Of a stretch of 36,785 nt of DNA, positions 17,876-26,729 are shown one piece after another. Within the stretch, counting starts at the first letter, position 1, and each line of letters starts with the position of its first letter. Source of the DNA: Mitsuokella jalaludinii DSM 13811 (GTDB lineage Bacteria; Bacillota; Negativicutes; Selenomonadales; Selenomonadaceae); the NCBI RefSeq assembly GCF_000702905.1, contig NZ_JNKR01000019.1, forward strand, positions 1 to 36,785, given 5' to 3'. Both the position numbers and the translations under genes were made by a program. The notes beneath the pieces were generated by a model, which was not told the origin of the DNA, did not search any database, and was given only the letters and a program-made list of their open reading frames with translations.

Positions 17876-17904
17876 TTTACATTTTTGGACGAATTCCGTA
17901 AAAT
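17876..17904 (+). promoter_or_regulatory. pfkA promoter
   Basis: TTTACA (17876-17881), a 17-base spacer and TAAAAT (17899-17904), giving a leader of about 110 bases. Confidence 0.7.
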
Positions 17905-18018
17905 AAAGAAAGATAATATATAAGAAGTACATTATCAGGTCATTTGGTTATCCTGCGGCATGGGCCAACGGGATGATTGGGATAAGTATGGAACTGATGG
18001 AATAGGAGAGATGTTCCC

Positions 18019-18984
18019 ATGATCAAAAAAGCGATTGCTGTAATGACATCTGGCGGCGACAGCCCGGGCATGAATGCTGCGGCGCGTGCCGTTGTCCGTA
18101 CGGCACTCTACGAGGGTGTAAAAGTCTATGGCATCAACAACGGCTATCAGGGCATGCTCGATGACGACATCGAGGAGCTCACGAGCCGCAGCGTCAGCGA
18201 CCTCATCCAGCGCGGCGGCACGTTCCTCGGAACGGCTCGCTGCCCGGAATTCAAGACGCCGGAAGGCCGCCGCAAGGGCTTTGAGAACCTCGTGAAGCGT
18301 GGGATCGAAGGCCTCGTCATCATCGGCGGTGACGGCAGCCTGACGGGCGGCTCGCTGCTCTCGAAAGAGACGGGCCTGCCGATTGTCGGCCTGCCGGGCA
18401 CGATCGACAACGACGTCTGGGGCATGGACTACACGATCGGCTGCGATACGGCTGCGAACACGATTGTCGATGCAATCAACAAGCTGCGTGACACGGCTTC
18501 GGCACATCGCCGCATCATGCTCGTTGAGGTCATGGGCCGCAACTCCGGCTGGCTGGCCATGATGTCTGGTATCGCGGGCGGCGCTGAGTTCGTCCTCGTA
18601 CCGGAGGTCAAGTTCAACATCGACTCGATGTGCGAAGAGATCAAGGCAATGTACGATGCAGGCAAGCGTTACAGCATCATCGTCGTGGCGGAAGGCGCCG
18701 GCTCGGCCATCGAGATCGGCAAGGCCGTAGAGGAGAAGACGGGCATCGACACGCGCGTCTCGGTCCTCGGCCACATCCAGCGCGGCGGCTCGCCGACGGT
18801 GGAAGACCGCATGAAGGCATCGATGCTCGGCGAGAAGGCTGCTCTGGCCATCATCTCGGGCGCATCGGATATCGTCTTCGGCTTCAACGAAGGCAAGGTC
18901 GTAGGCGTCAACCTCTTCGAGGCCGTCAACAACACGAAGACCCTGAACCCAGAACTCGTGCGCCTCGCACGCGTGCTGGCCTGA
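18019..18984 (+). CDS. pfkA: ATP-dependent 6-phosphofructokinase
   Basis: PfkA converts fructose-6-phosphate and ATP to fructose-1,6-bisphosphate, the committed step of glycolysis. The 321-residue length is that of bacterial PfkA. TSGGDSPGMNAA forms the ATP site. GGDGS and PGTIDND carry the glycines at the two positions that separate ATP-dependent from pyrophosphate-dependent enzymes. MGRNSGWLA and the HIQRGGSP effector/substrate loop are present. AGGAGA precedes the ATG by 9 bases. It has its own promoter and a strong terminator. Confidence 0.96.
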   Translation: MIKKAIAVMTSGGDSPGMNAAARAVVRTALYEGVKVYGINNGYQGMLDDDIEELTSRSVSDLIQRGGTFLGTARCPEFKTPEGRRKGFENLVKRGIEGLVIIGGDGSLTGGSLLSKETGLPIVGLPGTIDNDVWGMDYTIGCDTAANTIVDAINKLRDTASAHRRIMLVEVMGRNSGWLAMMSGIAGGAEFVLVPEVKFNIDSMCEEIKAMYDAGKRYSIIVVAEGAGSAIEIGKAVEEKTGIDTRVSVLGHIQRGGSPTVEDRMKASMLGEKAALAIISGASDIVFGFNEGKVVGVNLFEAVNNTKTLNPELVRLARVLA

Positions 18985-19015
18985 TAGAGTCTGGCAATCA
19001 AGACAGAATAAAAAG

Positions 19016-19052
19016 AGCTGCTACCCAAGCGAGTTGGGTAGCAGCTTTTTTT
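19016..19052 (+). terminator. pfkA terminator
   Basis: A 13-bp perfect stem, AGCTGCTACCCAA (19016-19028) with TTGGGTAGCAGCT (19034-19046), loop GCGAG, and a run of seven T. Confidence 0.93.
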
Positions 19053-19088
19053 GCTGATTGGCATATGCTCACATCTTGTCATTGAAGG

Positions 19089-19540
19089 CGAGGAGGCATG
19101 TGTCGGAGCATGCAAGACGGGGATGACCGGGCAACGCTGCGCGATGACCGGCTGCTGAATCTATTTTTTCCCTTTTAATGCAGCCTGAGGAAAGAGCTAA
19201 ACGCGCTGCGCTTGAACGACGCTCTTTCCTCAGGAAATGTGTGTCGGGAAAAAATAGATTCTTGACACAGACGGTCAAACGCTTCGCTTTTGCCCGGCCA
19301 TCCCCTCTTTGCTCTGCGTGACGAGCAGCCCTGCCACTCAGTTTGCATAGCCCTGAGCGGGGAGGCATGTGTTTCGCCTGCAGAAGCGAAGCGATTGCCC
19401 GCAGGGATGGGCCCCAAGACAGGCGTGGCAAAGCATGCGATGTCGGAACGCCGTGGCAGGCGGCGAATCGGCATCGATGCGCAATCTGGTCATGGGGTCC
19501 ATTCAGCAGAGCGCCGAAGCCGAAATACATGCCTCTCCGC
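19089..19540. repeat. Cluster of nested imperfect inverted repeats, no gene
   Basis: This gene-free stretch between pfkA and lysA is built from palindromes. The centre of the left unit is nearly perfect. A 15-bp outer arm (19158-19172 with 19246-19260) encloses, after 11 bases on each side, a 14-bp inner arm (19184-19197 with 19221-19234) around a 23-base loop. Similarity of the flanks continues outward: GGGGATGACCGGGCAA near 19126 resembles the inverse of the bases around 19290-19310. The motif GAGGCATGT recurs at about 19090 and 19363 on the plus strand and at about 19535 on the minus strand, giving each unit inverted ends. Reading frames across it are long but have no recognisable protein. 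It could be a MITE-like or REP-like element family. Confidence 0.6.
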
Positions 19541-19571
19541 CTTCTACTCCGGATGTGCGTACAATCACAAA

Positions 19572-20828
19572 TTACATTACGCTGCCCGGGTATTTGAGGG
19601 TGGCGAAGTAATCGTCGAGCGTCTCGGCGCGGCGGATGAGCTCGACGCTGCCGTCTTCGTGGAGCAGCAGCTCGGCGCACCAGAGCTTGCCGTTGTAGTT
19701 GAAGCCCATCGCGCTGCCGTGTGCACCCGTATCGTGGATGATCACGCGGTCGCCGATGTCAATCTTCGGCAGCTTGCGGTCGATGGCGAACTTATCGTTG
19801 TTCTCGCAGAGCGAGCCCGTGATGTCGTACGTGTGGTTGCAGGGCTCGTTCTCCTTGCCGGCGATCGTGATGTGGTGGTAGGCGCCGTACATGGCCGGGC
19901 GCATGAGGTTGGCCATGCAGGAGTCGAGGCCGATGTAGTCCTTGTAGGTCTTCTTCTCGTGGATTGCCGTCGAGACGAGCCAGCCAGCAGGACCCGTGAT
20001 GGCGCGGCCGCTCTCGGTCATCATGGCGACGTCGCCGAGGCCCTCCGGTACCATCATCTCATTGTAGAGCTTGTGAATGCCCTCGCCGACTGCTTCGAGG
20101 TCGACAGGCTCCTCTTCCGGGCGGTAGGGGATGCCGATGCCGCCGCCGATGTTGACGAACTCGACGTGGATGCCGAGGCGGCGCTTGAGCTCGACTGCCA
20201 GCTCGAACATGAGCTTAGCCGTGAAGACGAAGGCCTCCGTGCGGCGCTCGTTTGAAGCGACCATCGTGTGCAGGCCGAAGCGCTTGACGCCCTTCTCCTG
20301 TGCCATCTTGTAGGCCTCGAAGAGCTGGTCGCGCGTCAGGCCGTACTTCGCTTCCGTCGGCTTGCCGATGATGTCGTTGCCTTCGATGAGGTCGCCCGGG
20401 TTGTAGCGGAAGCAGATGATCTTCGGCAGGCCAGCGTTCTTCTCGAGGTAGTCGAGATGGCTGATGTCATCGAGGTTGATGATGGCACCGAGCTCGATGG
20501 CCTTCTGGAACTCGTCCGCCGGCGTGTCGTTGGAGGTCAGCAGGATCTCCTCGCCCTTGTAGCCTGCCGCCTCCGAGAGCACGAGCTCGGCGAGGCTGCT
20601 GTTGTCCGTGCCCGCACCTTCTTCGTGCAGGACCTGCAGGATGCGCGGGTTCGGCAGCGCCTTGACGGCGAACTGCTCGCGGAAGCGCGGAGCCCAGGCA
20701 AATGCCTTCTGGAGCTTGCGGATGTTCTCGCGGATGGCGCGCTCGTCGTAGATGTGGAACGGAGTCGGGTACTTCTTGATGATTTCCTCAAGCTGCTCCT
20801 TGGAGAGCGGGAAGGTCTTCTTGCTCAT
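19572..20828 (-). CDS. lysA: Diaminopimelate decarboxylase
   Basis: LysA decarboxylates meso-diaminopimelate to L-lysine, the last step of lysine synthesis. The 418-residue protein belongs to the PLP fold-III (alanine racemase-like) decarboxylases. FAVKALPNP holds the PLP lysine (Lys56). The phosphate-contact glycines are in NIGGGIGIPYRPEEEP, and the second-subunit cysteine is in GSLCENNDKF, followed by IHDTGAHG. It resembles the clostridial LysA subgroup with the YPTPFHIYDE start. It does not resemble the lysine/ornithine decarboxylase known from Selenomonas ruminantium, which lacks these segments. AGGAGGA precedes the ATG by about 6 bases. It is a single gene with a consensus promoter at 20892-20920. 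Confidence 0.92.
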   Translation of the reverse strand: MSKKTFPLSKEQLEEIIKKYPTPFHIYDERAIRENIRKLQKAFAWAPRFREQFAVKALPNPRILQVLHEEGAGTDNSSLAELVLSEAAGYKGEEILLTSNDTPADEFQKAIELGAIINLDDISHLDYLEKNAGLPKIICFRYNPGDLIEGNDIIGKPTEAKYGLTRDQLFEAYKMAQEKGVKRFGLHTMVASNERRTEAFVFTAKLMFELAVELKRRLGIHVEFVNIGGGIGIPYRPEEEPVDLEAVGEGIHKLYNEMMVPEGLGDVAMMTESGRAITGPAGWLVSTAIHEKKTYKDYIGLDSCMANLMRPAMYGAYHHITIAGKENEPCNHTYDITGSLCENNDKFAIDRKLPKIDIGDRVIIHDTGAHGSAMGFNYNGKLWCAELLLHEDGSVELIRRAETLDDYFATLKYPGSVM

Positions 20829-20891
20829 ATGTTGTCCTCCTGTAAAAACAAACCTACCAAAGAGAATTATTATCTGTCAAAATGTTAATTT

Positions 20892-20920
20892 ATTATACCA
20901 AATAGGAATAATGCTGTCAA
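20892..20920 (-). promoter_or_regulatory. Consensus promoter of lysA
   Basis: On the minus strand TTGACA (20915-20920), exactly 17 bases and TATAAT (20892-20897) give a full consensus promoter. An 8-bp inverted repeat, ATAGGAAT (20902-20909) with ATTCCTAT (20920-20927), overlaps the -35 box and spacer and may be an operator. The leader before the ATG is about 55 bases. Confidence 0.85.
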
Positions 20921-21043
20921 TTCCTATGTTATAATTGTATAAGACATTCCGGCAATTTCTCGAAATTCAGCACCTTTCCAGACAGCATGGCTCGTTGTGT
21001 GGTAAAATGAGACTGTATTTACTTTGAACTAGGAGTTTGCAAA

Positions 21044-21412
21044 ATGGGACGATTACTCGGCGTATTGCGCCTTTTCCGGCATGACATCCTCGTCATGCTG
21101 CTCTCGCTCAAGAGCCGCCAGACACCGCGGAAGGTCAAGGGCATGATGCTCCTGGCCATCTTCTACCTCTTGAGCCCGATTGACCTGATTCCCGACGCCA
21201 TCCCTGTCTTCGGCATGCTCGACGATGCTGTGCTCGTGCCGGCTGCCATCGCCATGCTCATGCGCATGCTGCCGTACCCCGTGCGGTCGGACTGCGAGCG
21301 CCAGGCCAACTACATTCTCCGCCATGCGAAGCTCGCCGGCATACTCGTGACCGTGTTCCTGCTGGCCTGGGTCGGTGTCATCGTCTGGGGCATCTACAAG
21401 CTCATCTCGTGA
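21044..21412 (+). CDS. DUF1232 (YkvA-like) membrane protein
   Basis: The 122-residue protein contains the DUF1232 signature YLLSPIDLIPDAIPVFGMLDD in a hydrophobic hairpin (about residues 35-70) and a C-terminal membrane helix (about 96-118). The N-terminal part is basic and probably cytoplasmic. The function of the family is not established. AGGAG precedes the ATG by 9 bases. topB follows 49 bases later in the same direction, possibly on the same transcript. Confidence 0.85.
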   Translation: MGRLLGVLRLFRHDILVMLLSLKSRQTPRKVKGMMLLAIFYLLSPIDLIPDAIPVFGMLDDAVLVPAAIAMLMRMLPYPVRSDCERQANYILRHAKLAGILVTVFLLAWVGVIVWGIYKLIS

Positions 21413-21461
21413 TTGTGTCGTTTTATTTTCTATATTTTATTGAAAGGAGGCCGCAAGACTC

Positions 21462-23960
21462 TTGCGTCTTTATATTGCCGAGAAACCGAGTGTGGGCCGC
21501 GAGCTCGCCAAGTGCCTGACGGGGCCCATCGCGCGCCATGATGGCTACCTCGTGACGAAGGACGGCGTCGTGACCTGGCTCTTCGGCCACATCCTGCGCC
21601 AGGCGGAGCCTGAGGAGTACGATCCGAAATACAAGCGCTGGCGCGCCGACGACCTGCCCATCATCCCCGAGCACTGGAAGCTCTTTGTCGCCAAGGACTG
21701 TGAGAAGCAGTTCGCCATCGTCAAGTCGCTCATTGAGAAGGCTGACGAGATCGTGCACGGCGGTGACCCGGACCGCGAGGGCCAGCTGCTCGTCGACGAG
21801 GTGCTCGACTACCTCGGGAACAAGAAGCCCGTGCGCCGCATCCTCTTGAACGCGCTCGACGAGAAGAGCATCAAGAAGGCCAATGCGAGCCTGCGCGACA
21901 ACCGCGATTTCTTCAATCTCAAGCAGTCGGCACTTGCCAGAGCCCGCGCCGACTGGCTCATCGGCATGAATCTCTCGCGCGCCTACACATTGGCTGCGCG
22001 CCGCGCCGGCCATGAGCGCCTCGTGCTGCCAATCGGCCGCGTCAAGACGCCGACGCTCTCGCTCGTCGTGCGCCGCGAGCGCGAGATCGAGAACTTCAAG
22101 CCCGTGACCTACTACCTCATCCGCGGCACCTTCCAGCATGCAAACGGCAGCTTCGAGGCGCAGTGGAAGCCGCAGGACACGATGGCGGGGCTTGACAGCG
22201 AGAACCGCCTCGTCGACAAGAAGATCGCGGACGAGAAGCTCGCCTTTTTCGAGGCGATGCCGCATGACGCCGTGATCTCATCGTACCAGAAGGTGAAGAA
22301 GCAGGAGCCGCAGCCATTGCCGTTTTCGCTCTCGACGCTGCAGGTGCTTGCGGGCAAGCGCTTCGGCTACGCGCCGCAGCTCGTCCTCGACACGGCACAG
22401 AAGCTCTACGAGAAGAAGCTCACGACGTATCCGCGCTCAGACTGCGAGTACCTGCCGACGAACCAGCTCGGCGATGCGAGCACCATCCTCGCGCACCTCT
22501 CGAAGGCCGGCGACGCGCAGATTGCCGCGTGGGTGAAGGCGGCCAATCCCAAGCAGAAGAGCCGCGCCTGGAACGACAAGAAGATCTCGGCGCACCACGC
22601 CATCATCCCGACGACGGTGCAGGCCGATGTCACGAAGATGACGCAGGAGGAGCGCAATCTCTACCACCTCATCGCGCGCGGCTACCTCGCGCAGTTCTAC
22701 CCCGTCCACACCTACGACCAGACGAAGGTCGAGGTCAGCTATAAAGAGGAGACGTTCACGGCCAGCGGCCGCACGGAGCGCGACCTCGGCTGGAAGGTCA
22801 TGTACCAGTCGCAGAAAAAGAAGCAGGAGACCGACGAGGGAGATGACAGGGAAGACAAGGACGAGAGGGAAGAGAACGCCAAGACATTGCCGGCCATGAA
22901 GAAGAAGGACGATGTGGCCTGGCAGCGCGGCCGCATGCTCGAGAAGATGACGAAGCCGCCGACGCGCTTCACGGCTTCGACGCTTTTGGCCGGCATGAAG
23001 GAAATCCACAAGTACGTCAAGAATCCTGAAGCGAAGAAGCAGCTCAAGGATGTCTACGGCATCGGCACAGAGGCGACGCGCGCGACGATCATCGACGACC
23101 TCATCCGCCGCAAGTTCATGAAGGCCGAGGGCAAGAAGAAGTATCTCGTGCCGACGCCCGCGGCCTATCTGCTCGTCGACGCGCTGCCCGACGAGCTCAC
23201 GTACCCTGACTCGACGGCCATCTGGGAGGACAAGCTCCACTCGATGTCGGAAGGCGGGGAGAGCCTTGCCGACTTCCTGCAGGGGCAGATTGCCTTCACG
23301 CGCAAGCTCTGCGCGAAGGCAGGTGACGTCCACATGGAGGTCAAGGGCGAGAATGTCTGCCCGCGCTGCCATCAGGGCGTCCTGACGAAGCGCAAGGGCA
23401 AGAATGGCGTCTTCTGGGGCTGTTCGAACTACCCGAAGTGCCGCATGACCTGCAACGACAAGGACGGCAAGCCCGACCTCGAAGACGCGAAAGCGCGCCT
23501 CGCGCGCCGGCCGCGAAGAGAGGCGCCGGCAGCCGTCTCGGCCACCGCGATGGCCTGGCAGTCGCGCCAGTCTGATGCTCCGGCCGCGAGCCAATCGTAC
23601 CGCCCATATAGTTCGTACAGCTCGCACAGTGCATCTGAGCCATACGACGATATCGCCGCGCTCAATGCGCTCTTCTCGCCCGACGACTACGCCGCGCGCA
23701 TGGAGGCCGACGAGAAGAGCTATGCAGCACAGCAAAAGACCTCCTCCTGGCAGTCCTGGGCCGACAAGCCCAAGTACTCGGCCAGCCCGATGGAGCATAT
23801 GGAGAAGGATGCGGCCTCGTCGAGCTTCCTCTGCCCGCGCTGCCGCGAGGGTCATCTGCGCAGCATCCACGGCAAGAACGGCGTCTTCTGGGGCTGCTCG
23901 AACTACCCGCGGTGCACGGCGACCTTCGATGACGACCACGGCAAGCCGCTCTTGAAATGA
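21462..23960 (+). CDS. topB: DNA topoisomerase III
   Basis: This type IA topoisomerase relaxes and decatenates DNA through single-strand passage. The 832-residue protein begins with the TOPRIM domain (LYIAEKPSVGRELA, then HGGDPDREGQLL). It carries the active-site tyrosine Tyr323 in TTYPRSDCEYLP, and the gate domains run to about residue 620. The C-terminal part has two zinc ribbons, CPRCHQGVLTKRKGKNGVFWG and CPRCREGHLRSIHGKNGVFWG, each closed by GCSNYPxC. A Ser/Ala/Tyr-rich linker of about 110 residues separates them and is longer than usual. The start is TTG at 21462, 11 bases after AAAGGAGG; the protein then begins MRLYIAEKPS as expected for the family. Confidence 0.93.
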   Translation: MRLYIAEKPSVGRELAKCLTGPIARHDGYLVTKDGVVTWLFGHILRQAEPEEYDPKYKRWRADDLPIIPEHWKLFVAKDCEKQFAIVKSLIEKADEIVHGGDPDREGQLLVDEVLDYLGNKKPVRRILLNALDEKSIKKANASLRDNRDFFNLKQSALARARADWLIGMNLSRAYTLAARRAGHERLVLPIGRVKTPTLSLVVRREREIENFKPVTYYLIRGTFQHANGSFEAQWKPQDTMAGLDSENRLVDKKIADEKLAFFEAMPHDAVISSYQKVKKQEPQPLPFSLSTLQVLAGKRFGYAPQLVLDTAQKLYEKKLTTYPRSDCEYLPTNQLGDASTILAHLSKAGDAQIAAWVKAANPKQKSRAWNDKKISAHHAIIPTTVQADVTKMTQEERNLYHLIARGYLAQFYPVHTYDQTKVEVSYKEETFTASGRTERDLGWKVMYQSQKKKQETDEGDDREDKDEREENAKTLPAMKKKDDVAWQRGRMLEKMTKPPTRFTASTLLAGMKEIHKYVKNPEAKKQLKDVYGIGTEATRATIIDDLIRRKFMKAEGKKKYLVPTPAAYLLVDALPDELTYPDSTAIWEDKLHSMSEGGESLADFLQGQIAFTRKLCAKAGDVHMEVKGENVCPRCHQGVLTKRKGKNGVFWGCSNYPKCRMTCNDKDGKPDLEDAKARLARRPRREAPAAVSATAMAWQSRQSDAPAASQSYRPYSSYSSHSASEPYDDIAALNALFSPDDYAARMEADEKSYAAQQKTSSWQSWADKPKYSASPMEHMEKDAASSSFLCPRCREGHLRSIHGKNGVFWGCSNYPRCTATFDDDHGKPLLK

Positions 23961-24004
23961 CGAAATGACAGAAGTGATACCTGTTTAAGATATAAGGAGA
24001 AGAT

Positions 24005-25201
24005 ATGGAAACCTTTCGCGACTTAGGCGTCAGCGAGGCACTCGCAGGAGTCCTCGCCGACAAGAACATCAAGGAGCCGACGCCCATCCAGCAGCAGGCC
24101 ATCCCGAAAATCCTCGCTGGCACGGACATCCTCGGCGTGGCGCCGACGGGCACGGGCAAGACGCTCGCCTACCTGCTGCCCATCCTCATGCAGCTCGACA
24201 AGGACCGCCGCGAGACACAGGCCGTCGTGCTGGCCCCGACGTATGAGCTGGCAATGCAGATCGCCGGCGAGGCGCGCGAGCTCAGCCAGAAGGCAGGCCT
24301 CGGCATCCGCGTGCAGGGCCTCATCGGCGGCGCGAACATCGCGCGCCAGATCGACAAGCTCAAGGAGAAGCCGCAGCTCGTCGTCGGCTCGGGCGGCCGC
24401 ATCTGTGAGCTCGCGCGCAAGGGCAAGCTCAAGCTCGCGGGCGTGCGCTTCCTCGTGCTCGACGAGTTCGACCGCCTGCTCGACGACCAGAACGACATGA
24501 CGACAGCCGATGTCGTAAAATTGCTGCCGGCAGACCGCCAGGCCTTGATGTTCTCGGCGACCGACCCGAAGAAGGCGCGCGACCGCGCTTCGTTCCTCGG
24601 CCATCCGGAGTGCATCGAGATCGAGGCGTCGGTCGAGGAGATGGCCGCCTGCCATCATTACTTCGTCACCGTACCGTTCCGCGAGAAAATCGAGCGCGTG
24701 CGCAAGCTCACGCGTTCCCTGCCGATCGAGCGCGGCCTCGTCTTCATCAACAGGACGTTCGCGGCCGAGCAGACGCTCGCGAAGCTGCGCTACGAGGGCA
24801 TCCGCGCGGAGTCGCTTCTCGGCAAGGATGCCAAGCAGTCGCGCCAGGCGGCCATCGCTGCCATCAAGGGCGGCCGCGCCCAGCTGCTCTTATCGACGGA
24901 CCTCGCGGCGCGCGGCCTCGACATCCCCTCAGTCGACTTTGTCATCAACCTCGACTTCCCGGAGAGCGCGCAGGTCTACCAGCACCGCGCTGGCCGCACG
25001 GCGCGCGCTGGCCGAAAGGGTGCCGTCATCACCTTGATCGACTTCAAGGAGGCCGTCAAGCTCTCCGAGCTCGGCAAGAAGCTCGGTATCGAGTTTGAGC
25101 GGCTGCCGCATGCCAGGGCGGCTGTTCCAGCAAAAAAAGGGAAGCAGACCCGTCAGCATGGCCCGCGCGCGGCAAGACCGGCCAGGAAACACAATAAGTA
25201 A
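24005..25201 (+). CDS. DEAD-box-family RNA helicase with DEFD in motif II
   Basis: The 398-residue ATP-dependent RNA helicase has two RecA domains: the Q motif (EPTPIQQQAIP), motif I APTGTGKT (46-53), and motif III SAT. In the second domain LLSTDLAARGLDIPSVD and HRAGRTARAG correspond to motifs V and VI. Motif II reads Asp153-Glu-Phe-Asp156 instead of DEAD, and motif Ib reads GSGGR instead of TPGR. Both acidic residues needed for Mg-ATP remain, so activity is expected. The C-terminal tail is short and basic (PAKKGKQTRQHGPRAARPARK), probably for RNA binding. A role in ribosome assembly or RNA decay is inferred from the family. It follows topB by 44 bases. Confidence 0.9.
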   Translation: METFRDLGVSEALAGVLADKNIKEPTPIQQQAIPKILAGTDILGVAPTGTGKTLAYLLPILMQLDKDRRETQAVVLAPTYELAMQIAGEARELSQKAGLGIRVQGLIGGANIARQIDKLKEKPQLVVGSGGRICELARKGKLKLAGVRFLVLDEFDRLLDDQNDMTTADVVKLLPADRQALMFSATDPKKARDRASFLGHPECIEIEASVEEMAACHHYFVTVPFREKIERVRKLTRSLPIERGLVFINRTFAAEQTLAKLRYEGIRAESLLGKDAKQSRQAAIAAIKGGRAQLLLSTDLAARGLDIPSVDFVINLDFPESAQVYQHRAGRTARAGRKGAVITLIDFKEAVKLSELGKKLGIEFERLPHARAAVPAKKGKQTRQHGPRAARPARKHNK

Positions 25202-25228
25202 AGCATCAAGAAAGCATCAAGAAAAGAA

Positions 25229-25252
25229 GCGTGACTGTCACGCGGTGTTTTT
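25229..25252 (+). terminator. Probable terminator after the helicase gene
   Basis: GCGTGA (25229-25234) pairs with TCACGC (25238-25243) over CTG, followed after GGTG by five T. A short direct repeat AAGCATCAAGAAA lies just upstream. Confidence 0.55.
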
Positions 25253-25299
25253 GCGTTTTATGTTTTTCGATTTTTTAGGACTTAGGAGGTTCCTCTGAT

Positions 25300-26637
25300 T
25301 TGGACATTGTGCCCATATTATTCCAGTTATTGCTCGTAATCTTTCTCATCGCGATGAACGGCTTCTTTGTCGCGGCAGAGTTTGCCTGCGTCAAGATACG
25401 CCCCTCGCGTCTCGAGACGCTCATCCAGGAGGGCAGCCGCCAGGCGAAGTACGCCAAGAAGCTGACAGACCACCTCGACGCTTCGCTCTCGGTGACGCAG
25501 CTCGGCATCACACTCGCCTCGCTCGGCCTCGGCTGGGTCGGCGAGCCGGCCGTCGCGACGCTGATCCTGCCGATCACGCACGCCATCGGACTCGATGATG
25601 TCATCGGCCACACGATCGCGTTGGCGCTTGCCTTCTCGATCATCACGGGCCTGCACATTGTGCTCGGCGAATTGACGCCGAAGACGATGGCCATTCAGAA
25701 TGTCGAGAAGATCATGCTGAGCGTGGCCCTGCCGATGCTCGTCTTCCACCGCGTCATGTACCCGTTCGTCTGGCTGCTCAACCACGTGGCCAACTGGGTG
25801 GCGCACCGCATGGGCTTCCACACGGCCTCGGAGGGCGACGACGCCCACACCGAGGAGGAGATACGCCTGCTCATGGAGGAGAGCCACCGCCAGGGCCTCA
25901 TCGACGACACGGAGGTCGACTTCGTCGACAACGTCTTCGACTTCACGGACCTCAACGTCCGCGAGATCATGACGCCGCGCACGGACATGGTCTGCCTCTA
26001 CCTCGAGGACACGATGGACGAGAATCTCCACATCATTCTCGAAGAGCAGCTCACGCGCTACCCGATCTGCCATGAGGACAAGGACCATATCGTCGGCTTC
26101 CTGCACGTCAAGGACCTCATGCGTGTCATGGCGGAGGGGCGCAAGCCCAACCTGCGCCGCTTGGCGCGCAAGGCGCTGATCGTGCCGGAGAGCATGGATG
26201 TCAGCGTGCTCCTCAAGACGATGCAGAAGCAGCGCTCGCAGATGGCCATCGTCGTCGACGAGTACGGCGGCACAGCCGGTATGGTGACCATCGAGGACAT
26301 CGTCGAGGAGATTGTCGGCGACATCCAGGATGAGTTCGACGAGGAGCGCCCGACGGCCGAGCGCCGCGGCAAGCGCATCTTCTCGGTCGACGCCAAGATG
26401 CTGCTCGAAGAACTCGAGGATATCTTGGAGATCGACATCGAGGACGAGGACGTCGACACTGTCGGCGGCTGGCTCTACGACCAGATCGGCCAGACGCCGC
26501 GCGTCGGCCAGATGGCGGCTGCGGGCGGCAATCTCTTCTACGTCGAAGAAGTTGACGGCGTGCGCATCACGCGCGTGCTGATCCACTGCGCCGAGGACCT
26601 CGTGAAGGAGCACGATGAGATCGTCGACATGCCGTAA
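25300..26637 (+). CDS. CNNM/CorC-type membrane protein (hemolysin C family)
   Basis: The 445-residue protein has an N-terminal DUF21 membrane domain with about four hydrophobic segments (residues 1-150, including MNGFFVAAEFACVKIRPSRLE). It is followed by a CBS-domain pair (about 205-325, with REIMTPRTDMV and VDEYGGTAGMVTIEDIVEEIVGDI) and a C-terminal CorC/HlyC domain (about 340-435). Proteins of this group are linked to Mg2+/Co2+ export or ion homeostasis. The name hemolysin is historical, and toxin activity should not be inferred. The start is TTG at 25300, about 10 bases after AGGAGGT, and gives the expected N-terminus MDIVPILFQLLL. Confidence 0.9.
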   Translation: MDIVPILFQLLLVIFLIAMNGFFVAAEFACVKIRPSRLETLIQEGSRQAKYAKKLTDHLDASLSVTQLGITLASLGLGWVGEPAVATLILPITHAIGLDDVIGHTIALALAFSIITGLHIVLGELTPKTMAIQNVEKIMLSVALPMLVFHRVMYPFVWLLNHVANWVAHRMGFHTASEGDDAHTEEEIRLLMEESHRQGLIDDTEVDFVDNVFDFTDLNVREIMTPRTDMVCLYLEDTMDENLHIILEEQLTRYPICHEDKDHIVGFLHVKDLMRVMAEGRKPNLRRLARKALIVPESMDVSVLLKTMQKQRSQMAIVVDEYGGTAGMVTIEDIVEEIVGDIQDEFDEERPTAERRGKRIFSVDAKMLLEELEDILEIDIEDEDVDTVGGWLYDQIGQTPRVGQMAAAGGNLFYVEEVDGVRITRVLIHCAEDLVKEHDEIVDMP

Positions 26638-26690
26638 AATCTAAGAATCTCATTCCGTTTCCTGTACTAGGATTTTCGGGAAAAAGACAG

Positions 26691-26696
26691 TATAAT
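26691..26696 (+). promoter_or_regulatory. Possible -10 box before the ABC-F gene
   Basis: A TATAAT lies 34 bases before the start codon. No convincing -35 is seen at the right distance, so this is only a candidate. Confidence 0.4.
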
Positions 26697-26729
26697 AAGA
26701 CGTATCAGGTGGAAACAGGAAGATAACAG

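Noticed and set aside
19089-19540. CRISPR array
   Set aside because: The repeats are inverted and few, with no regularly spaced identical direct repeats and no cas genes.
19290-20255. Plus-strand open frame of 321 codons across the repeat region and lysA
   Set aside because: Most of it is antisense to lysA, and the rest crosses the palindromes. There is no ribosome site and no known motif.
25300-26637. Haemolysin toxin
   Set aside because: The hemolysin C name is historical. The DUF21, CBS and CorC domains indicate an ion-homeostasis membrane protein.
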